Positions 10,248 to 19,000 of a stretch of DNA of 62,722 bases are shown piece by piece. A program made the translations under genes and the position numbers. Numbering within the stretch: the first letter of the stretch is position 1; the number at the start of each line of letters is the position of its first letter. Source of the DNA: Microbulbifer taiwanensis (lineage in GTDB: Bacteria; Pseudomonadota; Gammaproteobacteria; Pseudomonadales; Cellvibrionaceae); assembly GCF_014904815.1 (NCBI RefSeq), contig NZ_JACZFR010000051.1:1-62722 (forward strand). Reading direction: 5' to 3'. The notes under the pieces were generated by a model. It saw only the letters and a list, made by a program, of their open reading frames with translations. It was not told the DNA's origin and ran no database searches.

Positions 10248-10883
10248 GTGACGGTTGCTACCGAAGAAACAATGAATATCGGCAATATCGAAGACTTCCT
10301 CGCCCACTGCCACCGGCGCCGCTATCCGGCCAAGAGCACCATCATCTACGCCGGCGACCGCTGCGAATCCCTCTACTTCATCATGCGCGGTTCAGTGACC
10401 GTATTGATCGAGGATGACGAGGGGCGCGAGATGATCGTGGCCTACCTGAACGACGGCGACTTCTTCGGCGAGATGGGCCTGTTCGACCAGGACACCCGCA
10501 GCGCCTGGGTGCGCACCAAGACCGAGTGCGAGGTGGCCGAGATCTCCTATAGCAAGTTCCAGGAACTGACCCGCCAACACCCGGAGTTCCTCTTCGCCCT
10601 GGCCACCCAGATGGCCGGCCGCCTGCGCAATACCACGCGCAAGGTGGGCGACCTGGCCTTCCTCGACGTAACCGGCCGCGTGGCGCGCACCCTGCTGGAC
10701 CTGTGCAACGAGCCGGATGCGATGACCCACCCGGAGGGCATGCAGATCAAGATCACCCGCCAGGAAATCGGCCGTATCGTCGGCTGCTCGCGGGAGATGG
10801 TCGGCCGGGTACTGAAGACCCTGGAGGAGCAGGGGCTGGTATCGGTGAAGGGCAAGACGATGGTGGTCTACGGGACCCGCTGA
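10248..10883 (+). CDS. crp: cAMP receptor protein (CRP/Vfr)
   Basis: Global transcription regulator. GTG start 7 bases after aaggag. The 211 residues have the cyclic-nucleotide-binding barrel ([27 protein letters not shown], with the conserved Glu and Arg-Ser cAMP contacts), the dimer helix and the C-terminal HTH ([21 protein letters not shown]). It ends VVYGTR exactly as in E. coli CRP. The C-terminal half is nearly identical to the enterobacterial protein, so it should recognise the standard CRP site. A terminator follows directly. Confidence 0.96.
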   Translation: MTVATEETMNIGNIEDFLAHCHRRRYPAKSTIIYAGDRCESLYFIMRGSVTVLIEDDEGREMIVAYLNDGDFFGEMGLFDQDTRSAWVRTKTECEVAEISYSKFQELTRQHPEFLFALATQMAGRLRNTTRKVGDLAFLDVTGRVARTLLDLCNEPDAMTHPEGMQIKITRQEIGRIVGCSREMVGRVLKTLEEQGLVSVKGKTMVVYGTR

Positions 10884-10905
10884 GTCCGGACAACCAGCAG
10901 CAGAG

Positions 10906-10932
10906 AGGGCGATCCATTGGGTCGCCCTTTTT
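10906..10932 (+). terminator. Rho-independent terminator of crp
   Basis: Stem agggcga (10906-10912) / tcgccct (10922-10928) with loop tccattggg and a run of five T. It ends the crp transcript 22 bp after the stop. Confidence 0.85.
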
Positions 10933-10976
10933 CGTTTGTGTAGCCCGGGAGATGCGATGAAGTGAATGCGCAGGCT

Positions 10977-11135
10977 CTGCTGCCGGTGGTCTCTTGCGGG
11001 ACTGTTGGCGAGAGGGGCCGAAGGTGCCGTGAACACCTGGAACGGCCGGGCCAGGGCCACCTCGCCGACAAGCCTACATGGATGGATTTAGGGGGGACGC
11101 CTAGCCCGTGTCCCGCAGGAGACCCCCGGCAGCAG
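10977..11135 (+). repeat. Two-tier palindromic repeat, copy B (expanded inner arm)
   Basis: Outer arms 10977-11002 and 11110-11135 pair over 26 bases with few mismatches. The inner stem gttggcgag/ctcgccgac is the same as in copy A, but its loop carries about 40 extra bases that fold into further hairpins. The gacaagcctacatggatgga block is shared with the other copies. It lies between crp and the trpC end. Confidence 0.85.
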
Positions 11136-11204
11136 GGTCGCCCCAAGCAATCGACAGGGCCACCCCGCAAAGGCGGGCCTTCGGCCCGCCCCCTCTCCCC
11201 CAGC

Positions 11205-11230
11205 CCCTCTCCCGCAAGCGGGAGAGGGGA
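11205..11230. repeat. cccctctcccgc palindrome, copy 1
   Basis: Perfect 12-bp arms cccctctcccgc/gcgggagagggg separated by aa. Immediately upstream (about 11172-11191) is another hairpin, ggcgggcc/ggcccgcc with a 3-base loop. A longer copy of the same palindrome is at 45638-45673. Located just past the trpC stop, it may end trp operon transcripts. Confidence 0.7.
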
Positions 11231-11237
11231 GCAGAAA

Positions 11238-12032
11238 TCAGTTGAACATCTCCATCAACTTCCGCCCCGGCTCCGCCTCGCGCATAAATGCCTCACCCAC
11301 CAGGAAGGCATTCACATCGTGACCGCGCATGGCCGCAACGTCGTCGGTGGTGTGGATGCCGCTCTCGGTGACGACGATACGGTCGTCCGGTACCAGGTCC
11401 AGCAGCTTGAAGGTGGTCTCCAGCTGTACCTCGAAGGTGTGCAGGTTGCGGTTGTTGATACCGATCAGACGATTGGGCAGCGCCAGAGCGCGCTCAAGCT
11501 CCTCGCGGTTGTGCACCTCCACCAGCACGTCCAGCCCCAGCTCCAGCGCCAGGCCGTTCAGGTCGCGCATCTGCGCGTCCTCCAGGCAGGCGGCGATCAG
11601 CAGTATGCAGTCGGCGCCGATGGCGCGGGCCTCGCACACCTGGTAGGGATCCACGGTGAAGTCCTTGCGCAGCACCGGCAGGCGCACCGCGCTCCTGGCC
11701 TGCTGCAGGTAGGCGTCGCTGCCCTGGAAGAAATCCACATCGGTCAGCACCGACAGGCAGGCGGCGCCGCCCTTCTCGTAGCTGGTGGCTATCTCCGCCG
11801 GAATAAAGTCCGGGCGGATAACGCCCTTGCTCGGCGAAGCCTTCTTGATCTCGGCGATCACCGCCGCTTCACCACCCGCCAGCTTGCTTTCGATCGCGGC
11901 GACAAAGCCGCGCGCCGGTGCCCGATCCAGCGCCCGCGCGCGCATGTCTTCCAGCGAGCGCTGCTGCCTGCGCTCGGCCACTTCCTGCCACTTGCGCTCG
12001 ACGATGGTTTTCAGAATGGTCGGCGTGCTCAC
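11238..12032 (-). CDS. trpC: Indole-3-glycerol phosphate synthase
   Basis: Ring closure of CdRP to indole-3-glycerol phosphate in tryptophan synthesis; monofunctional, 264 residues, TIM barrel. Visible motifs: [13 protein letters not shown] with the catalytic Lys, [31 protein letters not shown] and [12 protein letters not shown]. Its start overlaps the trpD stop by 4 bp, so it is translationally coupled as the last gene of the minus-strand trp operon. Confidence 0.97.
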   Translation of the reverse strand: MSTPTILKTIVERKWQEVAERRQQRSLEDMRARALDRAPARGFVAAIESKLAGGEAAVIAEIKKASPSKGVIRPDFIPAEIATSYEKGGAACLSVLTDVDFFQGSDAYLQQARSAVRLPVLRKDFTVDPYQVCEARAIGADCILLIAACLEDAQMRDLNGLALELGLDVLVEVHNREELERALALPNRLIGINNRNLHTFEVQLETTFKLLDLVPDDRIVVTESGIHTTDDVAAMRGHDVNAFLVGEAFMREAEPGRKLMEMFN

Positions 12033-13096
12033 GATCGATTCCCCCCTTCATTTACAGCCGCCTCGGGGCGGAAGGCACTGGTAAAGGCGGCCAGGTCGTT
12101 GATCTTCTCGCCGGCGAGGCCGCTGTGTATCGCATCCTGGGCCATGGCCACGCCCTGCTCGGCGGTATCGGCCACGCCGCTGGCATAGATCGCCAGGCCG
12201 GCGTTCAGGGCAATGATATCCGCGGCCTTCTGACCGGCATCGGTGGCGCGCTTGCCCAGAGCATCCCTGATCAGCGCCAGCGACTCCTCGGAACCGGATA
12301 CACAGAGGCCGTCGAGGCTCTGGCGCTCGAGGCCGAAATCCTCCGGGCGGAGTGTGCGCTCATTCAGATCGCCGCCTTTCAGCTCCACCGCAAAGGTGTC
12401 CGCCGCCAGGCTGACCTCGTCCAGGCCGTCGTCGCTGTGTACCACCAGCACATGCTCGGAGCCCAGGCTCTGCAGCACTTCCGCCAGTATGCGGCAGTAG
12501 CGTTCGTCGTAGACACCGATCACCTGGCGCCTGACGCCGGCGGGATTGGTCAGCGGGCCGAGCAGGTTGAAAATGGTGCGCATGCCCAGCGCCTTGCGCG
12601 CCGGACCCACGTGACGCACGGCACTGTGATAGGTGGGCGCAAACATAAAGCCGACGCCGATGGTGTCGACGCAGCGACCGACCTGCGCCGGTGACAGTTC
12701 GAGATATATTCCCGCGCGCTCCAGCAGGTCGGCGGCGCCGCTGCTGGAGGAAACCGAGCGGTTGCCGTGCTTGGCCACCCGCGCCCCTGCGGCGGCGGCG
12801 ACAAAGCTGGAGGCACTGGAGACATTGAACAGGTTGGCGCCGTCACCGCCGGTGCCGACAATATCCACCGCGTTGGTCAGGTCCAGCTCCACCTTCTTTG
12901 CCAGCTCGCGCATCATCTCCACGGCGCCGGCGATCTCGTCGACCGTCTCGCCGCGAATGCGCAGCGCCACCAGCAGCGCGCCTATCTGCGCCTCCTCCGC
13001 CTCACCGCGCATTATCTGGCCCATGGTCTCGCGCATCTCGGCGCGGCTCAGGTGCTCGCCGTCTACCAGTTTGGCGATGGCCTGTTGGATATTCAT
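12029..13096 (-). CDS. trpD: Anthranilate phosphoribosyltransferase
   Basis: Joins anthranilate and PRPP. The 355-residue protein shows the PRPP-binding GTGGDG loop, then [27 protein letters not shown], the [12 protein letters not shown] segment and [15 protein letters not shown]. It starts 63 bp after trpG and overlaps trpC by 4 bp. The trpG-trpD gap contains a fragment of the gtaggagcggc palindrome (about 13125-13140). Confidence 0.97.
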   Translation of the reverse strand: MNIQQAIAKLVDGEHLSRAEMRETMGQIMRGEAEEAQIGALLVALRIRGETVDEIAGAVEMMRELAKKVELDLTNAVDIVGTGGDGANLFNVSSASSFVAAAAGARVAKHGNRSVSSSSGAADLLERAGIYLELSPAQVGRCVDTIGVGFMFAPTYHSAVRHVGPARKALGMRTIFNLLGPLTNPAGVRRQVIGVYDERYCRILAEVLQSLGSEHVLVVHSDDGLDEVSLAADTFAVELKGGDLNERTLRPEDFGLERQSLDGLCVSGSEESLALIRDALGKRATDAGQKAADIIALNAGLAIYASGVADTAEQGVAMAQDAIHSGLAGEKINDLAAFTSAFRPEAAVNEGGNRS

Positions 13097-13159
13097 CTCG
13101 CTTTCCCCTTTATCGTTGTTCCTTGCCCCGCCGCTCCTACGGGATCCGGATGAACCCCT

Positions 13160-13738
13160 TTAGGATTCGAGAAAATTCCTCAGCATATCGTGCCCGTGCT
13201 GGGTCAGGATGGATTCGGGATGGAATTGCACCCCTTCAATCGCCAGTTCGCGGTGGCGCAAACCCATAATCTCGTCTATTTCGCCGGCTTCCGTCTCTGT
13301 CCAGGCGGTAATCTCCAGGCACTCCGGCAGGCTGCCCTTCTCGACTACCAGCGAGTGGTAGCGGGTGGCCTCGAAGGGATTGGACAGGCCGTGGAAGACC
13401 CCCAGGTTGTTGTGCACTATCGGTGAAGTCTTGCCGTGCATCACCCGGCCGGCGCGCACCACCCTGCCGCCGAATACCTGGCCAATACTCTGGTGGCCGA
13501 GGCAGATACCCAGAATCGGGATCTGGCCGGCGAAGCGTCGGATGGTATCCATGGAGATACCCGCCTCATTGGGCGTGCAGGGCCCCGGGGAGATCACTAT
13601 CTTCTCCGGCGCCAGCGCGTCTATATCTTCGACCGCTATCTCGTCGTTGCGCACCACTTTCACATTCGCGCCCAGCTCCGCCAGGTACTGCACCACATTC
13701 CAGGTGAAGGAGTCGTAATTGTCGATCATCAGAATCAT
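13160..13738 (-). CDS. trpG: Anthranilate synthase glutamine amidotransferase subunit
   Basis: Supplies ammonia from glutamine to TrpE. 192-residue class I amidotransferase with the catalytic Cys in [11 protein letters not shown], the oxyanion stretch [12 protein letters not shown] and the His-Glu pair in [10 protein letters not shown]. Its start overlaps the stop of the ion-channel gene by 4 bp, so the trp operon continues through the channel gene. A 'VMHGKTSPI' segment typical of PabA/TrpG is present, and use for folate synthesis as well is possible. Confidence 0.95.
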   Translation of the reverse strand: MILMIDNYDSFTWNVVQYLAELGANVKVVRNDEIAVEDIDALAPEKIVISPGPCTPNEAGISMDTIRRFAGQIPILGICLGHQSIGQVFGGRVVRAGRVMHGKTSPIVHNNLGVFHGLSNPFEATRYHSLVVEKGSLPECLEITAWTETEAGEIDEIMGLRHRELAIEGVQFHPESILTQHGHDMLRNFLES

Positions 13739-14583
13739 TGTGCGGCTCCTTGTTCGGTTTTTTCCATACGCCGCTGCAGGCGCGCCAGGGATTCCTGGGT
13801 CGCACGCAGCTCGCGCAGGATTTCAGTCTGGCTGGGAGGCAACTGCAGCTCGTCCAGGCGACGCAGCTTGGCCTCCTCGAGATTGTTCAGCACCACGCCG
13901 ATAAACAGGTTGATCATCACGAAGGCGCCCATCACCACGAAGCTGACAAAGTAGAGCCAGGCCCAGGGCATGGACTCCATGGCCGTGTACATGATGTCGG
14001 TCCAGTCCTCGAAGGTGACGATGCGGAACAGGCTCAGCAGAGCAATGGGCAGGCTGCGCCAGTGGGTCGGGTCGATCTCGTGGAAAAGGAAGTATCCGGC
14101 CACACCGTAGATATAGAAGATGATCCCCATCAGCAACGCGATATGGAACATACTCGGCAGGCTGCGCAGCAGAGTATCCACCAGCAGGCGCAATTCCGGG
14201 AAAGCCGACACCAGGCGCAGCACGCGCAAAACCCGCACCAGGCGCGCCAGGGTCGCCAGTGGTCCCGCGGCCGGTATCAGGCTCAGCGCGATAATGCTGA
14301 AATCGAAGCAGTTCCAGCCACTGGCAAAATAGCGCCAGGGCCGCTGGCCGTGCGCAGCCATCTTGACTGCCGCCTCGGCGATAAAGGCGGCCAGGATCAT
14401 CTGGTTGATCGCACCCAACAGCGCACCGAAACGCTCCGTGACCCAGGTCGAGGTCTCCAGCCCCACGGCGATGCCGTTCAGCATGATCAGGCCGATGATT
14501 ATCTGACTGAAAAGCGGCGCCGCGACTATGCGCTCACAGCGCTCGGCCAGGGACAGTTTCTGCGGAATACTAACTTCGTTCAT
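13735..14583 (-). CDS. Voltage-gated cation channel (bacterial NaV-type) inside the trp operon
   Basis: 282 residues from the ATG at 14583 (MNEVSIPQ), which lies within the last codons of trpE; the stop overlaps trpG by 4 bp. Six membrane segments can be traced. S4 has Arg at roughly three-residue spacing ([15 protein letters not shown]), and the pore has the filter [14 protein letters not shown]6 runs through [17 protein letters not shown] into a C-terminal coiled coil (about 235-282). NaV channels of bacteria usually show T-L-E-S-W in the filter; F-E-D-W here is more acidic. Ion selectivity cannot be stated. Its place inside trp is unusual. Confidence 0.88.
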   Translation of the reverse strand: MNEVSIPQKLSLAERCERIVAAPLFSQIIIGLIMLNGIAVGLETSTWVTERFGALLGAINQMILAAFIAEAAVKMAAHGQRPWRYFASGWNCFDFSIIALSLIPAAGPLATLARLVRVLRVLRLVSAFPELRLLVDTLLRSLPSMFHIALLMGIIFYIYGVAGYFLFHEIDPTHWRSLPIALLSLFRIVTFEDWTDIMYTAMESMPWAWLYFVSFVVMGAFVMINLFIGVVLNNLEEAKLRRLDELQLPPSQTEILRELRATQESLARLQRRMEKTEQGAAQ

Positions 14584-16099
14584 TGCTGGTGATATTCGTC
14601 TTGTCGTTACTGCTGGACAGAGTCTCTTTTTCCGCAAGCGCTATTGCCGCGGCGCGGAAGAGGGCGCGGGCCTTGTTCATGGTTTCATCCCACTCGGCCT
14701 GGGGATCCGAGTCGGCCACCAGGCCGGCACCGGCCTGGATATACAGGTGACCATCCTTGATGACCGCCGTTCGTATCGCAATGGCGGTGTCCATATTGCC
14801 GTTCCAGGCCAGGTAGCCGACCGCACCGCCGTAGATGCCACGCTTTTCCGGCTCCAGCTCGTCGATGATCTCCATGGCGCGTATCTTGGGCGCACCCGAT
14901 AAAGTCCCCGCCGGCAGTGCCGCGCGCAGCGCGTCTATGCCGCTGAGGCCGTCCTTCAGTTTACCGATCACATTGGAGGTAATGTGCATGACGTGAGAGT
15001 AGCGCTCCACCACCATCTTCTCGGTGACCTGCACGCTGCCGGTCTCCGCCACCCTACCCACATCGTTACGGCCCAGGTCGATCAGCATCAGGTGCTCCGC
15101 CAGCTCCTTCGGATCCGCGAGCAACTCCTCTTCCAGTGCCACATCCTCCTCCTCGCTGGCACCGCGGCGGCGGGTGCCGGCCAGCGGGCGCACCGTCATC
15201 TCGCCCTCTTCCAGGTGCACCAGGATTTCCGGGCTGGAACCGACCACCTGGTGATCGCCCAGGTCGAGGAAATACATATAGGGAGAAGGGTTCAGGCTGC
15301 GCAGGGCGCGATAGAAATTCAGCGGCGGCGCATCGAAGGGCGCAGACAGCCGCTGGGACGGCACCACCTGCATCACGTCGCCGGCGAGTATGTACTCCTT
15401 GACGCGGTCGACGCCGCGCTTGAAGGCGGTCTCGCCGAAGTGGGATCTGAACGCAGACTCATCAATGGCGTTGCCGTCCAGGTCCAGCGGTACCGTATCC
15501 GGCAGCGGCTGCGCCAGCTTGCCCACCAGCTGGTCCAGGCGCTGCTGGGCGCGCTCGAACGCACTCTCCTGCCCCGGGTCCGCGTGCACGATAAAAATCA
15601 CTGCGCCGGCCAGGTTGTCGAACACCACCAGTTCGTCGCTGACCATCAGCAGGATATCCGGGTTGCCCAGGGTGTCCGGCGGCGCACTGTCGGCCAGGCG
15701 CGGCTCTATATAGCGCACGCAGTCGTAGCCGAAATAGCCCACCAGGCCGCCGTTGAAGCGCGGCAGCCCCGGCAGTTCCGGCACCCGGTAGCGGTGCTGG
15801 AACGCCTCGACGAACGCCAGCGGATCGGCGGACTCACACTGCTCCACAACGGCGCCGTCCCGCTCGACGGTAATTTCATGTCCGCGAACACGCAACAGCG
15901 TGCGCGCCGGCAGGCCGATAATCGAGTAGCGGCCCCACTTCTCACCGCCCTGCACCGACTCCAACAGGTAGCTGTAGCGGTCGGCGGCCAGCTTGAGGTA
16001 GGTGGACAGCGGCGTTTCGATATCCGCCAGCACGCGGCGCACCAGCGGTATGCGGTTGTAACCCGCGGACGCAAGTTGGGCGTATTCGCTTGGGGTCAT
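14570..16099 (-). CDS. trpE: Anthranilate synthase component I
   Basis: Chorismate plus ammonia to anthranilate, the committed step of tryptophan synthesis. 509 residues. The N-terminal Trp-binding element [18 protein letters not shown] (feedback inhibition) and the catalytic block [52 protein letters not shown] and [20 protein letters not shown] are all present. It is the first trp structural gene, preceded by a leader peptide and attenuator-like hairpins. The downstream channel gene starts 14 bp before its end. Confidence 0.97.
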   Translation of the reverse strand: MTPSEYAQLASAGYNRIPLVRRVLADIETPLSTYLKLAADRYSYLLESVQGGEKWGRYSIIGLPARTLLRVRGHEITVERDGAVVEQCESADPLAFVEAFQHRYRVPELPGLPRFNGGLVGYFGYDCVRYIEPRLADSAPPDTLGNPDILLMVSDELVVFDNLAGAVIFIVHADPGQESAFERAQQRLDQLVGKLAQPLPDTVPLDLDGNAIDESAFRSHFGETAFKRGVDRVKEYILAGDVMQVVPSQRLSAPFDAPPLNFYRALRSLNPSPYMYFLDLGDHQVVGSSPEILVHLEEGEMTVRPLAGTRRRGASEEEDVALEEELLADPKELAEHLMLIDLGRNDVGRVAETGSVQVTEKMVVERYSHVMHITSNVIGKLKDGLSGIDALRAALPAGTLSGAPKIRAMEIIDELEPEKRGIYGGAVGYLAWNGNMDTAIAIRTAVIKDGHLYIQAGAGLVADSDPQAEWDETMNKARALFRAAAIALAEKETLSSSNDKTNITSNERS

Positions 16100-16134
16100 G
16101 GTGACTCCGGGATGATTTCGACAGTGTTGGTTCC

Positions 16135-16191
16135 CGGGCGGTTCCGACAGACTCCGCCCGCAAGACAGGTGGCACGCAAACGGTTGCGGGC
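16135..16191 (-). promoter_or_regulatory. trp attenuator: mutually exclusive hairpins
   Basis: Read on the minus strand after the leader peptide stop. Element gcccgcaa (16191-16184) pairs perfectly with ttgcgggc (16163-16156). The overlapping cgggcgg (16160-16154) pairs perfectly with ccgcccg (16141-16135). Only one of the two can form, which is the antiterminator/terminator logic of ribosome-mediated attenuation. The second hairpin lacks a clear U tract, so termination may need Rho or may act on trpE translation instead. Confidence 0.65.
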
Positions 16192-16200
16192 CTCAGCGGG

Positions 16201-16248
16201 TCAGCGGCACCATCGCCAGCTGTGAATGTGGGGGGCAGTGCAATTCAC
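16201..16248 (-). CDS. trpL: trp operon leader peptide
   Basis: Short frame of 15 codons and a stop, GTG start 8 bases after GAGG (16260-16257). It encodes MNCTAPHIHSWRWCR, with Trp at positions 11 and 13 directly before the paired regions. A promoter-like sequence lies just upstream and trpE 102 bp downstream. Stalling at the two Trp codons when charged tRNA-Trp is scarce would free the downstream segment to form the antiterminator. The position, Trp codons and hairpins together support the call; no homology was checked. Confidence 0.75.
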   Translation of the reverse strand: MNCTAPHIHSWRWCR

Positions 16249-16274
16249 GGGGGTTTCCTCGTTGCAGGCGGGAA

Positions 16275-16303
16275 AGTGTACTGGGGACCGGGTGGGGCCG
16301 CAA
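16275..16303 (-). promoter_or_regulatory. Probable trp operon promoter
   Basis: On the minus strand, TTGCGG (16303-16298) and TACACT (16280-16275) are separated by exactly 17 bp, about 27 bp upstream of the leader peptide start. It lies between rpe and trpE, so trp can be expressed apart from the amgK-murU-rpe genes. Confidence 0.55.
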
Positions 16304-16324
16304 GAGCCCCCGATTCAGCGCAGC

Positions 16325-16987
16325 CTAAGCCAGTTCACGGCGCATGGCGGCAACGACTTCCCCGTAGTCATCCGCATTGAAGATGGCCGAGCCGGCAACA
16401 AAGGTGTCAGCGCCGGCGGCGGCTATCTCGGCGATGTTGTCGCGGGTGACACCGCCGTCGATCTCCAGGCGGATTTCCTGGCCGGAAGCATTGATCAGCG
16501 CGCGCGCCTCGCGCAGCTTGTCCAGGGTGGCGGGGATGAACTTCTGCCCGCCAAAGCCCGGGTTGACCGACATCAGCAGGATCATATCCAGCTTGTCCAT
16601 CACATACTTGGCCACATCCAGGCCGGTGGCCGGGTTGAACACCAGGCCGGCCTTGCAGCCGAGGCTGCGGATCAGCTGCAGTGAGCGGTCCACGTGGCGC
16701 GAGGCCTCCGGGTGAAAAGTGATATAAGTGGCGCCGGCGTCGGCGAACATGCGGATCATGTCGTCCACCGGCTCAACCATCAGGTGCACGTCGATGGGAG
16801 CCTCGACGCCGTGTTTGCGCAGGGCCTGGCAAACCATGGGGCCAATGGTCAGGTTGGGCACATAGTGATTGTCCATGACATCGAAGTGCACCCAGTCGGC
16901 ACCGGCAGCCAGCACCGCATCCACTTCCTCGCCCAGGCGGGCGAAATCGGCGGAGAGAATGGAGGGCGCTATTTTGTTATCCGACAT
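16325..16987 (-). CDS. rpe: Ribulose-phosphate 3-epimerase
   Basis: Interconverts ribulose-5-P and xylulose-5-P in the pentose phosphate pathway. 220 residues, TIM barrel; [32 protein letters not shown] (metal-binding His/Asp), DVHLMV and [10 protein letters not shown] are all conserved, as is [10 protein letters not shown]. It begins 11 bp after murU. In many relatives gph sits between rpe and trpE; here that place holds only the trp leader. Confidence 0.97.
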   Translation of the reverse strand: MSDNKIAPSILSADFARLGEEVDAVLAAGADWVHFDVMDNHYVPNLTIGPMVCQALRKHGVEAPIDVHLMVEPVDDMIRMFADAGATYITFHPEASRHVDRSLQLIRSLGCKAGLVFNPATGLDVAKYVMDKLDMILLMSVNPGFGGQKFIPATLDKLREARALINASGQEIRLEIDGGVTRDNIAEIAAAGADTFVAGSAIFNADDYGEVVAAMRRELA

Positions 16988-16998
16988 TCTGAAATCCT

Positions 16999-17715
16999 TT
17001 ATTTGTTCACTTTACCTTCTGCCAGGCGTGTATCCAGCCGCTCCAGGCGCTCCGGGGTGCCCACATCGCACCAGTCGCCCTCGTAGAGTTCCGCCTGCAT
17101 CTTGTCCTCGTTGTAGGTAAACACCTCGCCCAGACCGAAACAGTCGCGCACATGGGGGTATTCCGTCAGTACCTGCGGTCGCAGCCAGCTGATTCCGGCA
17201 AAGGTGTAGCGCGGCTTGGCGGTGCCGGACAGCAGGCCGCTGTCGATACCGAAATCCCCCTCGGGATTGTGTGGCGGATTGGGCACCATCAGCAGGCGAC
17301 CGGGACAATCGGCGGGCAGCGGCCGCTGCAGCCAGCGGGCCAGGTCGAAATCGCACCAGACATCGCCGTTGACGACCAGGAAGGGATCCTCGCCCAGCAG
17401 TGGCAGCGCCTTCAGTATGCCGCCGGCAGTTTCCAGCGGCTCCTCCTCCCGCTCGACCGAGTAGCGGATCTCCAGCCCCCAGCGCTCACCGCTGCCCAGC
17501 TGCTCGCGGATCTTCGGCCCCAGGTAGCCGAGATTGATTACCACACGCTCAACCCCGATACGGGCCAATCGGTCCAGGGCGTATTCGATCAGCGGCTTGC
17601 CGGCTACCGGCAGCAGCGGCTTGGGTGTGCTGTCGGTGAGCGGGCGCATGCGCTTGCCGAAACCGGCGGCCAGCACCATCGCTGTGGGAATGGGGTTCTT
17701 GTTGCTAAGGGTCAT
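16999..17715 (-). CDS. murU: N-acetylmuramate alpha-1-phosphate uridylyltransferase
   Basis: 238-residue nucleotidyltransferase with the signature [29 protein letters not shown], the [10 protein letters not shown] metal-binding stretch and a C-terminal [13 protein letters not shown]. It follows amgK by 17 bp. The AmgK-MurU pair converts recycled MurNAc to MurNAc-1-P and then UDP-MurNAc, bypassing de novo synthesis (known from Pseudomonas). The specific assignment depends on that neighbourhood, since the sequence alone indicates a sugar-1-phosphate nucleotidyltransferase. Confidence 0.88.
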   Translation of the reverse strand: MTLSNKNPIPTAMVLAAGFGKRMRPLTDSTPKPLLPVAGKPLIEYALDRLARIGVERVVINLGYLGPKIREQLGSGERWGLEIRYSVEREEEPLETAGGILKALPLLGEDPFLVVNGDVWCDFDLARWLQRPLPADCPGRLLMVPNPPHNPEGDFGIDSGLLSGTAKPRYTFAGISWLRPQVLTEYPHVRDCFGLGEVFTYNEDKMQAELYEGDWCDVGTPERLERLDTRLAEGKVNK

Positions 17716-17732
17716 CGAAATTTTCTTTGTAA

Positions 17733-18791
17733 TTACGCGTTCTGCTCTCCGGCACTGCGGTAGTCCCTGTACCAGTCCTGGCGCTCAATGCGCGGCAATA
17801 GCTCGGCGCGGAACCAGTCGGCAAAGGGCTTCAGTTCAGGGTAGCGCTCGGACACCTCCAGCGCATAACGGATCACCAGCGGCAGGTCGGGCAGGTAACC
17901 CTGCTTACCGTCGCGCAGGTAGAGACGCGGGAAAAGACCCAGCACCTTGATATGCCGCTGCAGCCCCATCCAGTCGAACCAGCGCAGGAAGGTCTGCGGC
18001 GCCACTGACTCCAATACCCCGGCGGCCTCGGCGGTGGCGGCATAGGAAAGCACCCAGCGTTCTACCCGCTCCCGCGGCCAGCGTATATAGCAGTCGCGCA
18101 GCAGCGATGCCAGGTCGTAGGTCACAGGACCCCAGACTGCATCCTGGAAATCCACCACCCCGGGGCGCTCGCCGTCGCGGATCATCAGGTTGCGGCTGTG
18201 GTAATCGCGGTGCACCAGCACCTGGGGCTGCTCCGCGGCGCTGTCCAGCAGCAGGCCGAAGATAGTTTCCAGCAGGCGGCTGTCTGCATCGCCGAGTTCG
18301 TAGCCGAGCAGTTTTTGCGCCAGCCATTCGGGCAGTATGCGCATTTCCGTCAGCAGAAGCTCGCGATTGTAGGGCGGGAAGAGGTCGTCTGCCGGCGGAA
18401 TCTGCTGCAGACACAGCAGCTCGCTCAAAACTTCCGCATAGAGCCCTTCGACACTGTCGCCATCGAGCCGACTGAGCAGCTGGCAGTCACCCAGGTCCTC
18501 CAGCAGCATAAAACCCTGCTCTACATCCGCAGCTGCCACCATCGGCGTGTGAATACCGTGGCGGCGCAGATAGTCCGCCACGGCGACAAAGCGCGCGGGA
18601 TTGGTACGCTGCGGCGGCGAATCCACCGCGACCAGGCGCGGCTCGGTCAAGGTGCGAAAATAGCGGCGAAAGCCTGCATCGCCGGCCAGCGTCTGCAAGG
18701 GCACGGGATTGCCCAGCTCCAGAGCGCGCCCCGCCCAGAGACTCAGCGCCTCTCGCCTTTCATCTGTTCCGCCGTTCAAAGGCTCACTCAT
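17733..18791 (-). CDS. amgK: Anomeric MurNAc/GlcNAc kinase AmgK
   Basis: 352-residue phosphotransferase of the aminoglycoside/choline kinase fold. The catalytic loop HRDYHSRNLMI (Brenner motif) and the metal-binding DFQDAVWGPVTYDLASLL are clear. Known AmgK enzymes phosphorylate C1 of MurNAc for cell-wall recycling; murU is the next gene, which supports the call. It is divergent from lptD, so two envelope units share a 209-bp promoter region. Confidence 0.88.
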   Translation of the reverse strand: MSEPLNGGTDERREALSLWAGRALELGNPVPLQTLAGDAGFRRYFRTLTEPRLVAVDSPPQRTNPARFVAVADYLRRHGIHTPMVAAADVEQGFMLLEDLGDCQLLSRLDGDSVEGLYAEVLSELLCLQQIPPADDLFPPYNRELLLTEMRILPEWLAQKLLGYELGDADSRLLETIFGLLLDSAAEQPQVLVHRDYHSRNLMIRDGERPGVVDFQDAVWGPVTYDLASLLRDCYIRWPRERVERWVLSYAATAEAAGVLESVAPQTFLRWFDWMGLQRHIKVLGLFPRLYLRDGKQGYLPDLPLVIRYALEVSERYPELKPFADWFRAELLPRIERQDWYRDYRSAGEQNA

Positions 18792-19000
18792 GCGCCGTTA
18801 CTACTCCAGTGATCTGGCCGCATTGTAACCTCGACATCGGCGGCGTCCAGCAACGGCCGTACAAACCCCCGCGATATCACACCGGTAAGCGGCTATTAAC
18901 CACATCTACATTCAAGTAGAATCGTCCGCTGATTTTCGCACGGGCACCCCCTGCGCCTCCCGACGGAAGAAAACTAAAGATAGCCGGAACATATCACCTG
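18792..19000. promoter_or_regulatory. Divergent amgK / lptD promoter region
   Basis: 209 bp between two outward-facing envelope genes. A TAGAAT box at 18917-18922 on the plus strand may be the -10 of lptD; no good -35 is apparent. No convincing sigma-E type promoter was seen, although lptD is sigma-E controlled in E. coli. Confidence 0.35.
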
